DNA of 64,000 nt from Streptomyces humidus (GTDB lineage: Bacteria > Actinomycetota > Actinomycetes > Streptomycetales > Streptomycetaceae): positions 1 to 64,000 of the forward strand of contig NZ_BMTL01000037.1 of NCBI RefSeq assembly GCF_014649655.1, written 5' to 3'. Every line of letters begins with the position of its first letter. The first letter of the stretch is position 1. Below are positions 53,388 to 63,039 of the stretch, piece after piece. The notes beneath the pieces were generated by a model. It did no database searches. It saw only the letters and a list, made by a program, of their open reading frames with translations, and was not told where the DNA came from. The position numbers and the translations under genes are program-made.

Positions 53388-53720
53388 GTGTCCCCGCGTC
53401 GCAACCGACCCAAGGGTGAGAGCTCGTCCGGCCGGAGCGCCGAGGACGACACCGCGAGCCGTTACGGCGGCTGGCAGTCGGCTGAGGCCTGGCAGGGCGA
53501 GCGGTGGAGCGTACGGCACGTGGCCGGTTCCAGCGCGCAGGGCAAGGCGTACCGGTGCCCCGGCTGCGACCAGATGATCCCCGACGGCGTCCCGCACGTC
53601 GTCGCCTGGCCCGAGCACGCCGGCGTCGACGACCGCCGGCACTGGCACAAGGCGTGCTGGAACGCACGGGACCGCCGCACCCCGGGGGTGCAGCGGTCCC
53701 GTAACGCGCCGAGGTTCTAG
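53388..53720 (+). CDS. small zinc-ribbon-like hypothetical protein
   Basis: A 110-aa basic protein conserved in Streptomyces (often labelled ATP/GTP-binding, without visible P-loop). Putative metal ligands are YRCPGCDQMI and the later RRHWHKACWNA, arranged CxxC...HxxxC. The N-terminus is disordered. GTG at 53388 starts the typical MSPRRNRPKG sequence. Role unknown. Confidence 0.75.
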   Translation: MSPRRNRPKGESSSGRSAEDDTASRYGGWQSAEAWQGERWSVRHVAGSSAQGKAYRCPGCDQMIPDGVPHVVAWPEHAGVDDRRHWHKACWNARDRRTPGVQRSRNAPRF

Positions 53721-53737
53721 TTCACCCTCACGGGCGA

Positions 53738-54619
53738 TCAGACGTCCCGCTTCTCCAGCAGCGCGAAGGCGGCGCCGAGGACGACGGCGGTCACGCCCAG
53801 CGCGATCCACAGCGGGTCCCAGCCGCTCGGACCGCTCTCACTGAGCGAGGCCGCGTAGAAGACGCCCAGCTGGTTCGGGATCGAGTACTGGAACAGGGCC
53901 TCGCGCAGCTTCTCCAGCGAGGACGAGAACATGAAGATGGCGATCACCAGCGGGGCCAGCAGGACGCCGATCATGATCGTGATCGCGCCGGCCGAGTGCC
54001 GGATGATCGAGCCGACGGCCAGCGAGAGCAGGCCCAGCAGCGCGACGTACAGGGACACGCCGACGGTTGCCTTCAGCCACTCCTCGCCGGTCGGCCGGCG
54101 GGCCTGGTCCAGCATGCCCACATGGACCACGGCGACGAAGCCGGCCGACAGGAGCGTCACCACGAAGGCGACGGCGAAGAACACCACGGCCTTCGCCGCG
54201 AGGACCCGGCCGCGCGACGGGCACGCGACCATGGTCGTGCGGATCATGCCCGTGCCGTACTCCGAGGCCGTGGTCAGCACGCCCAGCGTGATGATGCACA
54301 TGCTGCCCAGCAGGATCCCGAAGAACCCGAACGAGAGGGCGGTCTGGTCCCCGAGATCACCCTCGGAGGTGCTCGAGGAGACCACCGCGCCGGCCAGCAG
54401 GCCGATGCCGACGACGAGCAGCACGAACACGCCCAGCGTCCACATCGTGGAGCGCACCGACCGGATCTTGGTCCACTCCGAGGCGACGGCGTGCCCGAGG
54501 TGGGTGGGCACGATCGGGATCGGCGAGGTGTAGCCGGGGCCGGCCGGGGCGTAGGACGGACCGGGCGCCGCCTGCCAGGCGGGCGCGGCCTGCGGTGACT
54601 GGGGCTGCGGGGTGCTCAT
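53738..54619 (-). CDS. ABC-2 transporter permease, cassette A
   Basis: A 293-aa permease with a Pro/Ala-rich cytoplasmic N-terminus and six transmembrane helices (LGVFVLLVVGIGLLAGAVVS, FFGILLGSMCIITLGVLTTA and others). The SEWTKIRSVRSTMWTLGV start and SEYGTGMIRTTMVACPSR loop are typical of actinobacterial ABC-2 permeases. The ATG overlaps the ATPase stop by 4 nt. Substrate unknown. A close paralogue is encoded at 55997-56767. Confidence 0.9.
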   Translation of the reverse strand: MSTPQPQSPQAAPAWQAAPGPSYAPAGPGYTSPIPIVPTHLGHAVASEWTKIRSVRSTMWTLGVFVLLVVGIGLLAGAVVSSSTSEGDLGDQTALSFGFFGILLGSMCIITLGVLTTASEYGTGMIRTTMVACPSRGRVLAAKAVVFFAVAFVVTLLSAGFVAVVHVGMLDQARRPTGEEWLKATVGVSLYVALLGLLSLAVGSIIRHSAGAITIMIGVLLAPLVIAIFMFSSSLEKLREALFQYSIPNQLGVFYAASLSESGPSGWDPLWIALGVTAVVLGAAFALLEKRDV

Positions 54620-55869
54620 CGGGCGTCCTCGGACTTGGTCGGGGCAGCGTCGGGGGCAGGGGCAGGGGCAGGGGCAGGGGTGGCGGAGGGGGCCGCCGGG
54701 GTCTGGGCCGCCGGTGCCTGGGCGGGCGCCGCGTACGGGTTGGCGCCGCCGGGGGCGGGAGCGGCCCCGGGCGCGCCGGGGGCGCCGTACGCCCCGTAGG
54801 AGGCCGCGGGAGGCGTCTGGAAGGGCTGTGGGGGCGCGTAGCCCTGCTGCGGGGGCGGCGGGGCGTACCAGCCCGGCTGGCCCTGGCCCGGCACCGGCAT
54901 CGGCGGCTGCACGCCGGGCGGCAGCGGCTGCTGGAGCCCGGCCTTCTGGTCGACGGTCGAGCGGTAGTCGACGGCGCCCTGCGTCATCCGCATGTACGCC
55001 TCCTCCAGCGAGGCCTGGTGCGGCGACAGCTCCCACAGACGGACGTCGCACTCGTGGGCGAGGTCGCTGATGCGGGGCAGCGGCAGCCCCGTCACCCGCA
55101 GCGCGCCGTCCTGCTCGGGCAGCACATGGCCGCCCGCCTCGGTCAGCGCCGAGGTCAGCTTCTCGCGCAGCGCCGGGTCGGTGTGCGGGGTGCGCACCCG
55201 TGCGAAGTCGGCGGAGTTGGCCGAGATGAAGTCCGTCACGCTCATGTCGGAGAGGAGCTGTCCGCGCCCGATGACGATCAGGTGATCCGCGGTCAGGGCC
55301 ATCTCGCTCATCAGGTGGGAGGAGACGAACACCGTGCGGCCCTCGGCGGCCAGCGACTTCATCAGGTTGCGCACCCAGAGGATGCCCTCGGGGTCGAGGC
55401 CGTTGACCGGCTCGTCGAAGAGCAGCACCTGCGGGTCGCCGAGCAGCGCGGCGGCGATGCCGAGCCGCTGGCCCATGCCCAGGGAGAAGCCCTTGGAGCG
55501 CTTTCTGGCCACGTCCTGGAGGCCCACGACGCCGAGCACCTCGTCGACCCGGCGGGCCGGGATGCCGGACAGCTGGGCCAGACAGAGCAGGTGGTTGCGG
55601 GCGTGCCGGCCGCCGTGGACCGCCTTGGCGTCGAGCAGCGCGCCCACCTGGCGGGCCGCGTTGGGCAGCTTGCGGTACGGGTAGCCGCCGATCGTCACCG
55701 TGCCCGCGGTCGGGTTGTCCAGGCCGAGGATCATCCGCATGGTCGTCGACTTGCCCGAGCCGTTCGGTCCGAGGAAGCCCGTCACGGCGCCGGGCCGTAC
55801 CTGGAAGGAAAGGTTGTGAACAGCGGTCTTGTCGCCGTAGCGCTTGGTCAGGCCGACTGCTTCGATCAT
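54616..55869 (-). CDS. ABC transporter ATP-binding protein, cassette A
   Basis: A 417-aa ATPase. Walker A GFLGPNGSGKSTTMRMIL, signature KGFSLGMGQRLGIAAALLGD, Walker B VLLFDEPVNGLDPEG, H-loop VFVSSHLMSEMALTADH. A C-terminal domain of ~100 residues is followed by a ~100-residue Pro/Gln/Gly/Ala-rich tail, unusual for this family and absent from cassette B. ATG 55869 is used; a GTG three codons earlier is possible. Confidence 0.92.
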   Translation of the reverse strand: MIEAVGLTKRYGDKTAVHNLSFQVRPGAVTGFLGPNGSGKSTTMRMILGLDNPTAGTVTIGGYPYRKLPNAARQVGALLDAKAVHGGRHARNHLLCLAQLSGIPARRVDEVLGVVGLQDVARKRSKGFSLGMGQRLGIAAALLGDPQVLLFDEPVNGLDPEGILWVRNLMKSLAAEGRTVFVSSHLMSEMALTADHLIVIGRGQLLSDMSVTDFISANSADFARVRTPHTDPALREKLTSALTEAGGHVLPEQDGALRVTGLPLPRISDLAHECDVRLWELSPHQASLEEAYMRMTQGAVDYRSTVDQKAGLQQPLPPGVQPPMPVPGQGQPGWYAPPPPQQGYAPPQPFQTPPAASYGAYGAPGAPGAAPAPGGANPYAAPAQAPAAQTPAAPSATPAPAPAPAPDAAPTKSEDAR

Positions 55870-55968
55870 GCTCCGCACCCATCGAAAGGATCAGGACAGC
55901 AGGGCGCACGCCCCCGTAAGGGTTAGGAGGATATCGGGACGCTGACGGTTCCGCTCAAATCGAAGCAA

Positions 55969-56002
55969 AGACGAAAGCGTCAGGCAGACGAAAGCGTCAG
56001 GC
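55969..56002. repeat. 17-bp tandem duplication across the cassette B permease stop
   Basis: Two perfect adjacent copies (55969-55985 and 55986-56002); the second contains the permease's last codon and TGA (55997-55999, minus strand). Confidence 0.85.
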
Positions 56003-56767
56003 GTCGCGCTTCTTCAGCAGCAGGTAGCCGCCCGCCAGCGCGGCGACCACCCACAGCGCCATGATGGCGAACCCGCCCCACGGCCCGTACGGGGTGTCGT
56101 CGTCGATCGGCGTCACCACCCGCATGATCTTGCTGCCGGCCTGGTCGGGCAGGTACCGGCCGACCTTCTTCGTCGCCGAGACGTTGCCGAGGATGTTGGA
56201 GATCAGGAAGAAGAACGGCATCAGGATGCCGAGCGACAGCATCGGCGAGCGCAGCATCGTGGCCACGCCCATCGAGAACACGGCGATGAGAGTCATGTAC
56301 AGGCCACCGCCGATGACCGCCCGCAGGACCCCGCTGTCCCCGATCGACGCCTTGTGGGAGCCGAGCATGGCCTGCCCGAGGAAGAACGTGACGAAGCTGG
56401 TGGCGAGGCCCACCGCCAGCGCCAGTGCGCCGGCCACGGCGATCTTGCTGAAGAGGAACGCGCCGCGCTGCGGCACCGCGGCCAGCGAGGTGCGGATCAT
56501 GCCGGTGCTGTACTCGTTCGACACGACCAGCACCCCGAACACGATCATCGCGAGCTGACCGAGGCTCATCCCCGCGAAGCTGATGAAGGTGGGGTCGAAG
56601 GACAGCCGGTCGTTGCGGCTCATGTTGCCGAAGTCGTTGTTCGACAGCGCCGCGATCAGCATGCCGAGGGCGACGGTGACGACCACCGCGAGGGAGAGCG
56701 TCCACACGGTGGACGCCACCGACCGGATCTTGGTCCATTCGGACCGGATGACCTGCGCCGCCGCCAT
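55997..56767 (-). CDS. ABC-2 transporter permease, cassette B
   Basis: A 256-aa six-helix permease, paralogous to cassette A (shared SEWTKIRSVASTVWTL start and NEYSTGMIRTSLAAVPQR loop, and the LLLKKRDA end matching ALLEKRDV). ATG at 56767 has GAGGAG upstream and lies 2 bp after the ATPase stop, so the two are cotranscribed. Confidence 0.9.
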   Translation of the reverse strand: MAAAQVIRSEWTKIRSVASTVWTLSLAVVVTVALGMLIAALSNNDFGNMSRNDRLSFDPTFISFAGMSLGQLAMIVFGVLVVSNEYSTGMIRTSLAAVPQRGAFLFSKIAVAGALALAVGLATSFVTFFLGQAMLGSHKASIGDSGVLRAVIGGGLYMTLIAVFSMGVATMLRSPMLSLGILMPFFFLISNILGNVSATKKVGRYLPDQAGSKIMRVVTPIDDDTPYGPWGGFAIMALWVVAALAGGYLLLKKRDA

Positions 56768-56769
56768 CG

Positions 56770-57720
56770 TCAGCTCCTCGTCCAGCCGGCGCCCCACGGC
56801 TGCTCCGGGGGCGCGTCCGTGTGCGCGTGGTACTCCACCGACTCCGCGGTCAGCTGCATGAACGCCTCCTCCAGCGAGGCCTGCTGCGGACTCAGCTCAT
56901 GCAGCACGAGGTGGTGCTCCGCGGCGAGCTCCCCGATGTGCTCGGCCTTGCCGTCGTCCACCTCCAGCGCGCCGTCGCCGGCCGCCACGACGGTGATCCC
57001 GGCCCCGTGCAGGACGTCGAGCAGCCGTTCGCGCTGCGGGGAGCGGACCCGTACGTACGTCCGTGAGTTCTGCGCGATGAAGTCGGCCATGGAGGTGTCG
57101 GCGAGCAGCCGGCCCTGCCCGATCACCACGAGGTGATCGGCCGTCAGTGCCATCTCGCTCATCAGATGCGAGGAGACGAACACCGTCCGCCCCTGCGCGG
57201 CCAGCGATTTCATCAGGTTGCGGATCCAGTGGATGCCCTCGGGGTCGAGCCCGTTGACCGGCTCGTCGAACATCAGGATCCGCGGGTCGCCGAGCAGCGC
57301 GCCCGCGATGCCCAGCCGCTGGCCCATGCCGAGCGAGAACCCCTTGGCCTTCTTCTTCGCCACCCCCGTCAGGCCTACGGTGTCCAGCACCTCGTGCACC
57401 CGGCTCCTGGGGATGCCGTTGCTCTGCGCCAGGCACAGCAGATGGTTGAAGGCGCTGCGCCCGCCGTGCATGCCCTTGGCGTCCAGCAGGGCGCCGATGT
57501 ACTTCAGAGGGTCCCTGAGCCGGTCGTAGTGCTGCCCGTCGATCCGGACGTCCCCGGCCGACGGCCGGTCGAGACCGAGCATCATCCGCATGGTGGTGGA
57601 CTTGCCGGCGCCGTTGGGGCCGAGGAAGCCCGTGACGATGCCGGGTCTGACGGTGCAGGTGAGGCCGTCCACCGCCACCTTCTCGCCGTACCGTTTCGTC
57701 AGGCCCTCGAGCTCGATCAT
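56770..57720 (-). CDS. ABC transporter ATP-binding protein, cassette B
   Basis: A 316-aa ATPase with Walker A GFLGPNGAGKSTTMRMML, signature KGFSLGMGQRLGIAGALLGD, Walker B ILMFDEPVNGLDPEG and VFVSSHLMSEMALTADH. It is strongly similar to cassette A through the first ~310 residues but lacks the Pro-rich tail. The substrate may be a drug, lipid or peptide; no specificity marker is visible. Confidence 0.93.
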   Translation of the reverse strand: MIELEGLTKRYGEKVAVDGLTCTVRPGIVTGFLGPNGAGKSTTMRMMLGLDRPSAGDVRIDGQHYDRLRDPLKYIGALLDAKGMHGGRSAFNHLLCLAQSNGIPRSRVHEVLDTVGLTGVAKKKAKGFSLGMGQRLGIAGALLGDPRILMFDEPVNGLDPEGIHWIRNLMKSLAAQGRTVFVSSHLMSEMALTADHLVVIGQGRLLADTSMADFIAQNSRTYVRVRSPQRERLLDVLHGAGITVVAAGDGALEVDDGKAEHIGELAAEHHLVLHELSPQQASLEEAFMQLTAESVEYHAHTDAPPEQPWGAGWTRS

Positions 57721-57738
57721 GCGGCCACGCTAAAGCGC

Positions 57739-57778
57739 GGCGAAGCCCTCTGCCACCGGAGTGGCAGAGGGCTTCGCC
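57739..57778. terminator. strong hairpin between cassette B and filP
   Basis: A perfect 18-bp stem (57739-57756 with 57761-57778) and 4-nt loop. It lies 25 bp after the filP stop on the minus strand and so probably ends the filP transcript. Confidence 0.85.
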
Positions 57779-57803
57779 GATGTTCGTCGCCCTGTCCCCG
57801 TGC

Positions 57804-58742
57804 TTACCGGGACTGCTGGGCCGGGACCCCGCGGGAGATCGGCTCGTCGTCCGTGGACGGCGCGCCGGCCGCGGCCACCGCGGCGCCGGTCAGCGTGGCG
57901 AGCATCTCGCGGACGTTCGTCAGCTGAGCGTTGATCGAGTCGCGGCGGTTGGTGAGAGCCGCCAGCTCGCGCTCGGATTCCGAACGGATCCGGTCCGCCT
58001 TGGCGTTGGCGTCGGCCACGATGTCCTCGGCCTGGCGCTGCGCCGTCTCGACGGTCTGACGCGCGCGACGCTCGGCGTCGGTGCGCAGCTTCTCGGCCTC
58101 CAGGCGCAGCTGCTCCGCGCGGTGCTCGATCTCCGCGAGACGCTTCTCCGCCTTCTGCTGACGGGACGCGAGGTCGCGCTCCGACTGCTCGCGGCGCTTG
58201 GCCAGGTTGGTCTCGAAGTCGGCGGCGGCCTGCGCGGCCTTGGCGCGGGTCTCCTCGAAGAGGGCGTCCGCCTCCTCACGCTTCGACTGCGCGTCCTTCT
58301 GCGCCTCGGAACGCAGCTGCGACGCGTCGCTCTTGGCCTTCTCGACGATGCGGACGCCCTCGTCCTCGGCCTTGGCCTTGCGCTCCGCAGCGAACGATTC
58401 TGCGTCGTTGCGCACCTGCTGGGCCGCGGACTCGGCGAGCTCGCGGTGCTGCTCGGCCGCGCGCCGGGCCTCCTCGCGCAGATCCTTGGCCTCTTCCTCG
58501 GCGAGGCGGAGGATCTTCTCGACACGCGCGCCGAGACCGGCGTACGACGGCTCCGCGTCGCTTACCTGGGCCTGGGCGTTCTGCGTCTCGAGGTGAAGCT
58601 CCTCGATGCGCTTTTCCAGAGCAGTGATACGGGCCAGAGCGCTGTCACGGTCGGAGACGAGCTTCGAGATGCGTTCGTCCACCTGAGCGCGGTCGTACCC
58701 ACGCCGCACAAGCTCGAAGCCGTAGGGGGAAGTGTCGCTCAT
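57804..58742 (-). CDS. filP: intermediate-filament-like coiled-coil protein FilP
   Basis: A 312-aa protein, length as in S. coelicolor FilP. A short N-terminal DivIVA-like region (SPYGFELVRRGYDRAQVDER) leads into ~230 residues of almost unbroken coiled coil rich in Ala, Glu, Arg and Gln (KDLREEARRAAEQHRELAES and so on), then a short head. FilP forms cytoskeletal networks behind hyphal tips and interacts with DivIVA and Scy. Neighbour scy is co-oriented 183 bp upstream. Older databases call it a cellulose-binding protein. Confidence 0.93.
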   Translation of the reverse strand: MSDTSPYGFELVRRGYDRAQVDERISKLVSDRDSALARITALEKRIEELHLETQNAQAQVSDAEPSYAGLGARVEKILRLAEEEAKDLREEARRAAEQHRELAESAAQQVRNDAESFAAERKAKAEDEGVRIVEKAKSDASQLRSEAQKDAQSKREEADALFEETRAKAAQAAADFETNLAKRREQSERDLASRQQKAEKRLAEIEHRAEQLRLEAEKLRTDAERRARQTVETAQRQAEDIVADANAKADRIRSESERELAALTNRRDSINAQLTNVREMLATLTGAAVAAAGAPSTDDEPISRGVPAQQSR

Positions 58743-58925
58743 GGGGTTCCTGTCGAATGAGACCGGTGAGGTGATAGGGGGAATCCTAGGGGCCTTTGCG
58801 GTGTGTCATCGAGCGTATGCGTGTTTGATCTGGAGAATGACACCCCTTTTGGGTGGCTCGGCGGCGGACCGCTTGCCAAAGTTGCGGTCAAACGCCCAAG
58901 AATTTAACGCAATCCACACATTCCG
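58743..58925 (-). promoter_or_regulatory. filP upstream region
   Basis: 183 bp of lower GC than the flanks, between scy and filP, with an AATTTAACG stretch near 58900 and a GACCGC/GCGGTC inverted repeat (58869-58893 region). A separate filP promoter is likely here; the exact boxes are unclear. Confidence 0.4.
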
Positions 58926-61900
58926 CTAGCCGTCCGAGGACTTCCCACCCGATCGAGGAGCTCCGATGGCCGCGCCCGCCTTGACGCCCCCGTCCTTGGC
59001 CCCGGCCGGCGCCTCGAACGACTCCAGCGCCTCCAGCACGTCCTGGACCCGGGAGATCTCGGCGTTGATGTCCTCGCGCCGGCGCACCAGGACCTCCAGC
59101 TCGCGCTTGCCTTCCTCGACCGTGCGCCGTGCCTCGCGGATCGCCTCGGCCTTGAGCTCCTCGGCCTCGCGCACCAGCGTCGACTTCTTCTGCTCGGCCT
59201 CCTTGAGGAGCCCCTCCGCCTTCTTCACCGCGGCGATACGGACCTTGCCGGCCTCGGAGTTGGCGTCCGACACCAGCTCCTTCGCCTTGGCCTGTGCCTT
59301 GGCGAGCTGCTCCTCGGCCGCCGCGATGAGCGCGTCGCAGCGGTCCCCGGTCGACCGCATCGTCTCGGCCGCCTCGCGGCGGGCCCGCTCGTGCAGCGCC
59401 TCGATCTCGTGGGTGATGCGGTCGCGCAGCTCCTCGGCCCGCTCCCGAATCGCGGTGGCGTCCCGACGGGCGCCGACCAGCAGCTCGTCGGCGTCCGTAC
59501 GCGCCTTCTCCACCCGGGAGTTGCCCTCGACGGTCGCCTCGGAGACGAGCCGCTCCGCCTCGCTGCGGGCCGCGCCGACCATCGAGTCGGCCTGCGCCTC
59601 CGCCTCCGCGGTGGTCTTCTGCGCCTGCTGCTGCGCCTCGGTGAGCAGCTTGTCCGCCTCGGCCGCCGTCTCCGTGATGAGGGTGTCGACCTGCTCGGCC
59701 GCCTCGGAGCGCCGCTTGTTGGCCTCCTTGCGGGCCTCGTCCAGCGTCGAGTCGGCCTCCTCGCGGGCCACGCTCATCAGCCGGTCGGCCTCCGCCGCCG
59801 CCTCGGCCTTGAAGCGCTCCGCCTCGGACCGGACCCGCTCCGCGTGCCGCTGCGCGGACCCCACCGTCTCGGCGGCCTCGGCGCGCAGCCGCTCCGCGTC
59901 CCCGGACGCGTCCTGGATCAGCTTCTCCGCCTTGGCGACCGACTCGGACCGCAGCCGCTCGGCCTCCGCGATCGTCTCGGACTGGAGGCGCTCGGCCTCC
60001 GCGATGGTCTCGCTCTGGAGGCGCTCCGCCTCGTTGCGGGCCTCGTTGATGAGGGTGTCGGCCTGCGTCGCCGCGTCCGAACGGATGCGGTTGGCGTCGT
60101 CGCGGGCGTCCGCCCGGGTGCGCGACGCGTCCTGGTCGGCCTGCGCGATGGCGTCCGACACCTCGGTGCGCACCCGCTGGGCGTGCGCGGACGCCTCCGA
60201 ACGCAGCCGCTCCGCCTCGGAGATCGCCTCGCCGACGGTCCGCTCGGCCAGCTCCTGCGCGGCCTGCGACGCCTCGTTCGCCTCCCGCCGGACCCGGCCC
60301 GCGTCCTCGGCGGCCCGCTCCCGCTCGGCGTAGGCGTCGGCGCGGACGCGGTCCGCCTCCTCCTCGGCCTCGCGCCGGGTGCGGTCCGCCGCGTGCTCGG
60401 CGGCCGACCGGAGCCCGGCGATCTCCTCCTGGGCCTGCTCGTGCAGCCCGGCCACCGAGTCGCGCACCTGCTGCGCGTGCTGTTCGGCCGCCGACACCAT
60501 CTCGTCGGCCCGCCGGTTCGCCTCCTCGACCAGGCGGACGGCCTCGGTCTGCGCATCCTCCACCCGCCTGCGCGCGGAGGCCAGCAGCTCCTCGCTCTGC
60601 TCGCGGGCCCGCTCACGCTCCTGGCCGGCCTCCTGGCGGGCGGAACCGAGCAGCTCCTCGGCCTCGCGCCGGCGCCGGACGGCCTCCTCCTGGGCGGCGG
60701 CCAGCGTCTCGGACGCCTCGGCGGCCAGCCGCTCGGCCGCGGCCTGCGCCTCCGCGCGCACCCGGTCGGCGGTGTCCTGCGCCTCCGACTTCAGCCGCTC
60801 CGCCTCGGCGGCGGCCTCGGAACGCAGCCGGACGGCGACGGCCTCGCCCTCGGCGCGCGAGGCGGACGCGTCGGCCGCGGCCTCGTTGCGCAGCCGGTCG
60901 GCCTCCGCGTCGGCCTGCTGCTGCAGGGAGCGGATCCGCTCCGCGGCCTCCGAGCGCAGCCGGTCGGTCTCCTCGGCGGCCTCGCGGCGGATCCGCGCGG
61001 CCTCCTCCCGGGCGTCCGTCAGCGCCTGCTCGGCGGAGGCGAGACGGGCCTCCGCCTCCGTCTGCAGCCGGGTGAGCTCCTCGGCGGCCTCCGCCTGCCG
61101 GCCCTCGATCGCCCGCTCGGACTCCTCGCGCAGCTCGCGCGCGGCCTGCTCGGCGTTCGCGGTGATGGTCTCGGCGAGCTCCACCGCCTCCTCGCGGGAG
61201 CGCTCGGCCTCCGCGCGGGTGCGCTCCAGGACCTCCGCGGCCTGCCGGCGCAGCGTGGTGGCGCGCTCGATGGCCTCGGTGCGCACCTTCTCGCTGTCCG
61301 AGGTGGCCTTCTGGCGCAGCTCGTCCGCGTCGGCCTTCGCCTTGGACAGCAGCTCCTCGGCGGAGCGTGCCGCCTCCTCGATCTGCTGGACGGCCTCCTT
61401 GCGGGCCTCCGCGCGGATCTTCTCGCCCTCGGCCACCGCGTCGGCGCGCAGCTGCTCGGCCTCGCCGCGCAGCCGGCGGGCCTCCTCCTGCAGCTCGACC
61501 GTCTTGGCGCGGTACTCCTTGGTGTCGTCCTTCGCCGAGCCCTTGAGCTGCTCGGCGATGTCGTGCGCCTCGGCGCGCAGCCGGTCGGCCTCGGTCTCCG
61601 CCTCGCGACGGATCCGCTCGGCCTCCTCGGCGGCGGCCCGGGTGGTGCGCTGCGCGTCCTCCTGCGCCTTGTTGAGGACGTCCTCGGCGGTCTTCGCCGC
61701 CTTCGACAGCTGGGTGGCGCTCTCCTCGGCGGTGAGCGTGCGGGCCTTCTCCGAGGCCTCCGCGACGATCTTCTCGGCCTCGGCGCGGGCGTCGGCGACG
61801 AGCTGCTCGGCGTCCGCCCTGGTGGTCTCGGCCTCCTTGGTGGCCTCGCTGACCAGCCGGGCGACCTGCTCCTTGGCGGTACGGGTGCGCTGCTCCTTGG

Positions 61901-62807
61901 CCGCCTCCGCGCCGGCGAGCGCCTTCTCGGCGGCGGCCTTCGCCTCCGCGACCACCTTGTCCGCCTCGGCCTGCGCCTTGCGCAGCGCCTCCTCGGCCTC
62001 GGACATGCGCTGCTCGGCGGCGCGGCTGAGCTCACCTGCCTGGCGGCGGGCGGCGTCGGACTCCGTGACGGTGGAGGTACGCAGCTGTTCCGCGTGGTCG
62101 CTGGCTTCCTGCGCCTGTGTGGAGGCGGCGTTCAGCAGCCGCTCGGCGTCCGTGCGGGCGCGCAGCAGCAGCTGCTCGGCCTCCGCGCGGGCCGCCTCGG
62201 CGTCGGCCTGGAGCCGCTGACGCGCCTCGGCGGCCACCCGTTCGGCCTCGGCGCGGGCCGTCGCCAGGGCCTGTTCGGCCTCCGCCCGCGACTCGTCGAG
62301 CAGCCGACGGGCCTGCGCCTCGCTGCGGGCGCGCAGCTGTTCGGCCCAGGCCACGTTCTCGTTGACGTGCGACTCGACGTTCTGCCGGCGCTCGGCGAGC
62401 TCCTGGTCGAGCTGCTGGCGCCGGGTGACCGCCTCCTGGTGCAGCTCCGCCTGCAGGCGGGCCGCCTGCTCGGCGTGTTCCTGCAGGATCCGCTGGGTCT
62501 GCGCCCGTACCTGGCTGAGCTCGCGCTCGGCGTCCTGACGCAGCTGGTCGGCCTGCATCTGCGCGTTGCGCAGCAGCTGTTCGGCCTGGTACCCGAGGTC
62601 GCCGCCGTCGAAGGCGGGCCGGGACATGATGGTGCGACGCGCCTCGTGCAACTTGGCGCGCAGCACCTCGACCTGGTAGCCGAGGTCCTCGGCGTGCTGA
62701 ATCGCCTTTTCCCGCTCGGTCTTCAGCCGCTTCATCTCGGCTTCGAACCGAGTCAGGTGGTCGACGTCAGCCGCCGGTTCCCGCTCCTGGCTCTCGTAGC
62801 CCCGCAC
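58926..62807 (-). CDS. scy: polarity scaffold protein Scy
   Basis: A 1293-aa coiled-coil protein, close to the ~1326 aa of S. coelicolor Scy. The N-terminal ~60 residues (RFEAEMKRLKTEREKAIQHA) have a short heptad region, then about 1150 residues of 51-mer/hendecad repeats rich in Ala, Glu and Arg (AEAERLRSEA-like units), and a small C-terminal part. Scy assembles the tip-organising centre with DivIVA and FilP and directs apical growth and branching. GTG at 62807 is the likely start; the ribosome site is weak. Confidence 0.92.
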   Translation of the reverse strand: MRGYESQEREPAADVDHLTRFEAEMKRLKTEREKAIQHAEDLGYQVEVLRAKLHEARRTIMSRPAFDGGDLGYQAEQLLRNAQMQADQLRQDAERELSQVRAQTQRILQEHAEQAARLQAELHQEAVTRRQQLDQELAERRQNVESHVNENVAWAEQLRARSEAQARRLLDESRAEAEQALATARAEAERVAAEARQRLQADAEAARAEAEQLLLRARTDAERLLNAASTQAQEASDHAEQLRTSTVTESDAARRQAGELSRAAEQRMSEAEEALRKAQAEADKVVAEAKAAAEKALAGAEAAKEQRTRTAKEQVARLVSEATKEAETTRADAEQLVADARAEAEKIVAEASEKARTLTAEESATQLSKAAKTAEDVLNKAQEDAQRTTRAAAEEAERIRREAETEADRLRAEAHDIAEQLKGSAKDDTKEYRAKTVELQEEARRLRGEAEQLRADAVAEGEKIRAEARKEAVQQIEEAARSAEELLSKAKADADELRQKATSDSEKVRTEAIERATTLRRQAAEVLERTRAEAERSREEAVELAETITANAEQAARELREESERAIEGRQAEAAEELTRLQTEAEARLASAEQALTDAREEAARIRREAAEETDRLRSEAAERIRSLQQQADAEADRLRNEAAADASASRAEGEAVAVRLRSEAAAEAERLKSEAQDTADRVRAEAQAAAERLAAEASETLAAAQEEAVRRRREAEELLGSARQEAGQERERAREQSEELLASARRRVEDAQTEAVRLVEEANRRADEMVSAAEQHAQQVRDSVAGLHEQAQEEIAGLRSAAEHAADRTRREAEEEADRVRADAYAERERAAEDAGRVRREANEASQAAQELAERTVGEAISEAERLRSEASAHAQRVRTEVSDAIAQADQDASRTRADARDDANRIRSDAATQADTLINEARNEAERLQSETIAEAERLQSETIAEAERLRSESVAKAEKLIQDASGDAERLRAEAAETVGSAQRHAERVRSEAERFKAEAAAEADRLMSVAREEADSTLDEARKEANKRRSEAAEQVDTLITETAAEADKLLTEAQQQAQKTTAEAEAQADSMVGAARSEAERLVSEATVEGNSRVEKARTDADELLVGARRDATAIRERAEELRDRITHEIEALHERARREAAETMRSTGDRCDALIAAAEEQLAKAQAKAKELVSDANSEAGKVRIAAVKKAEGLLKEAEQKKSTLVREAEELKAEAIREARRTVEEGKRELEVLVRRREDINAEISRVQDVLEALESFEAPAGAKDGGVKAGAAIGAPRSGGKSSDG

Positions 62808-63039
62808 TGCGCGGTCCCATCCGTCCCTGGTCGCAAGCTTGCCGAACGAGCTCCGTCCATCCGCCGAACGGGGCTCCCGGGGAATGGTGTCAGATCAACG
62901 ACGGAGCATGGGCTGCTGCCCCGACGCTCGTCCCCCGAAACCCGGACCCCGGCCGCGTCCTGCCGCCGTACGGCAGGACCGGGTCGCCCCGGTGTGAGCG
63001 GCGACCGAGCCCAACCCTACCGGCCCATATGTACGAGGG

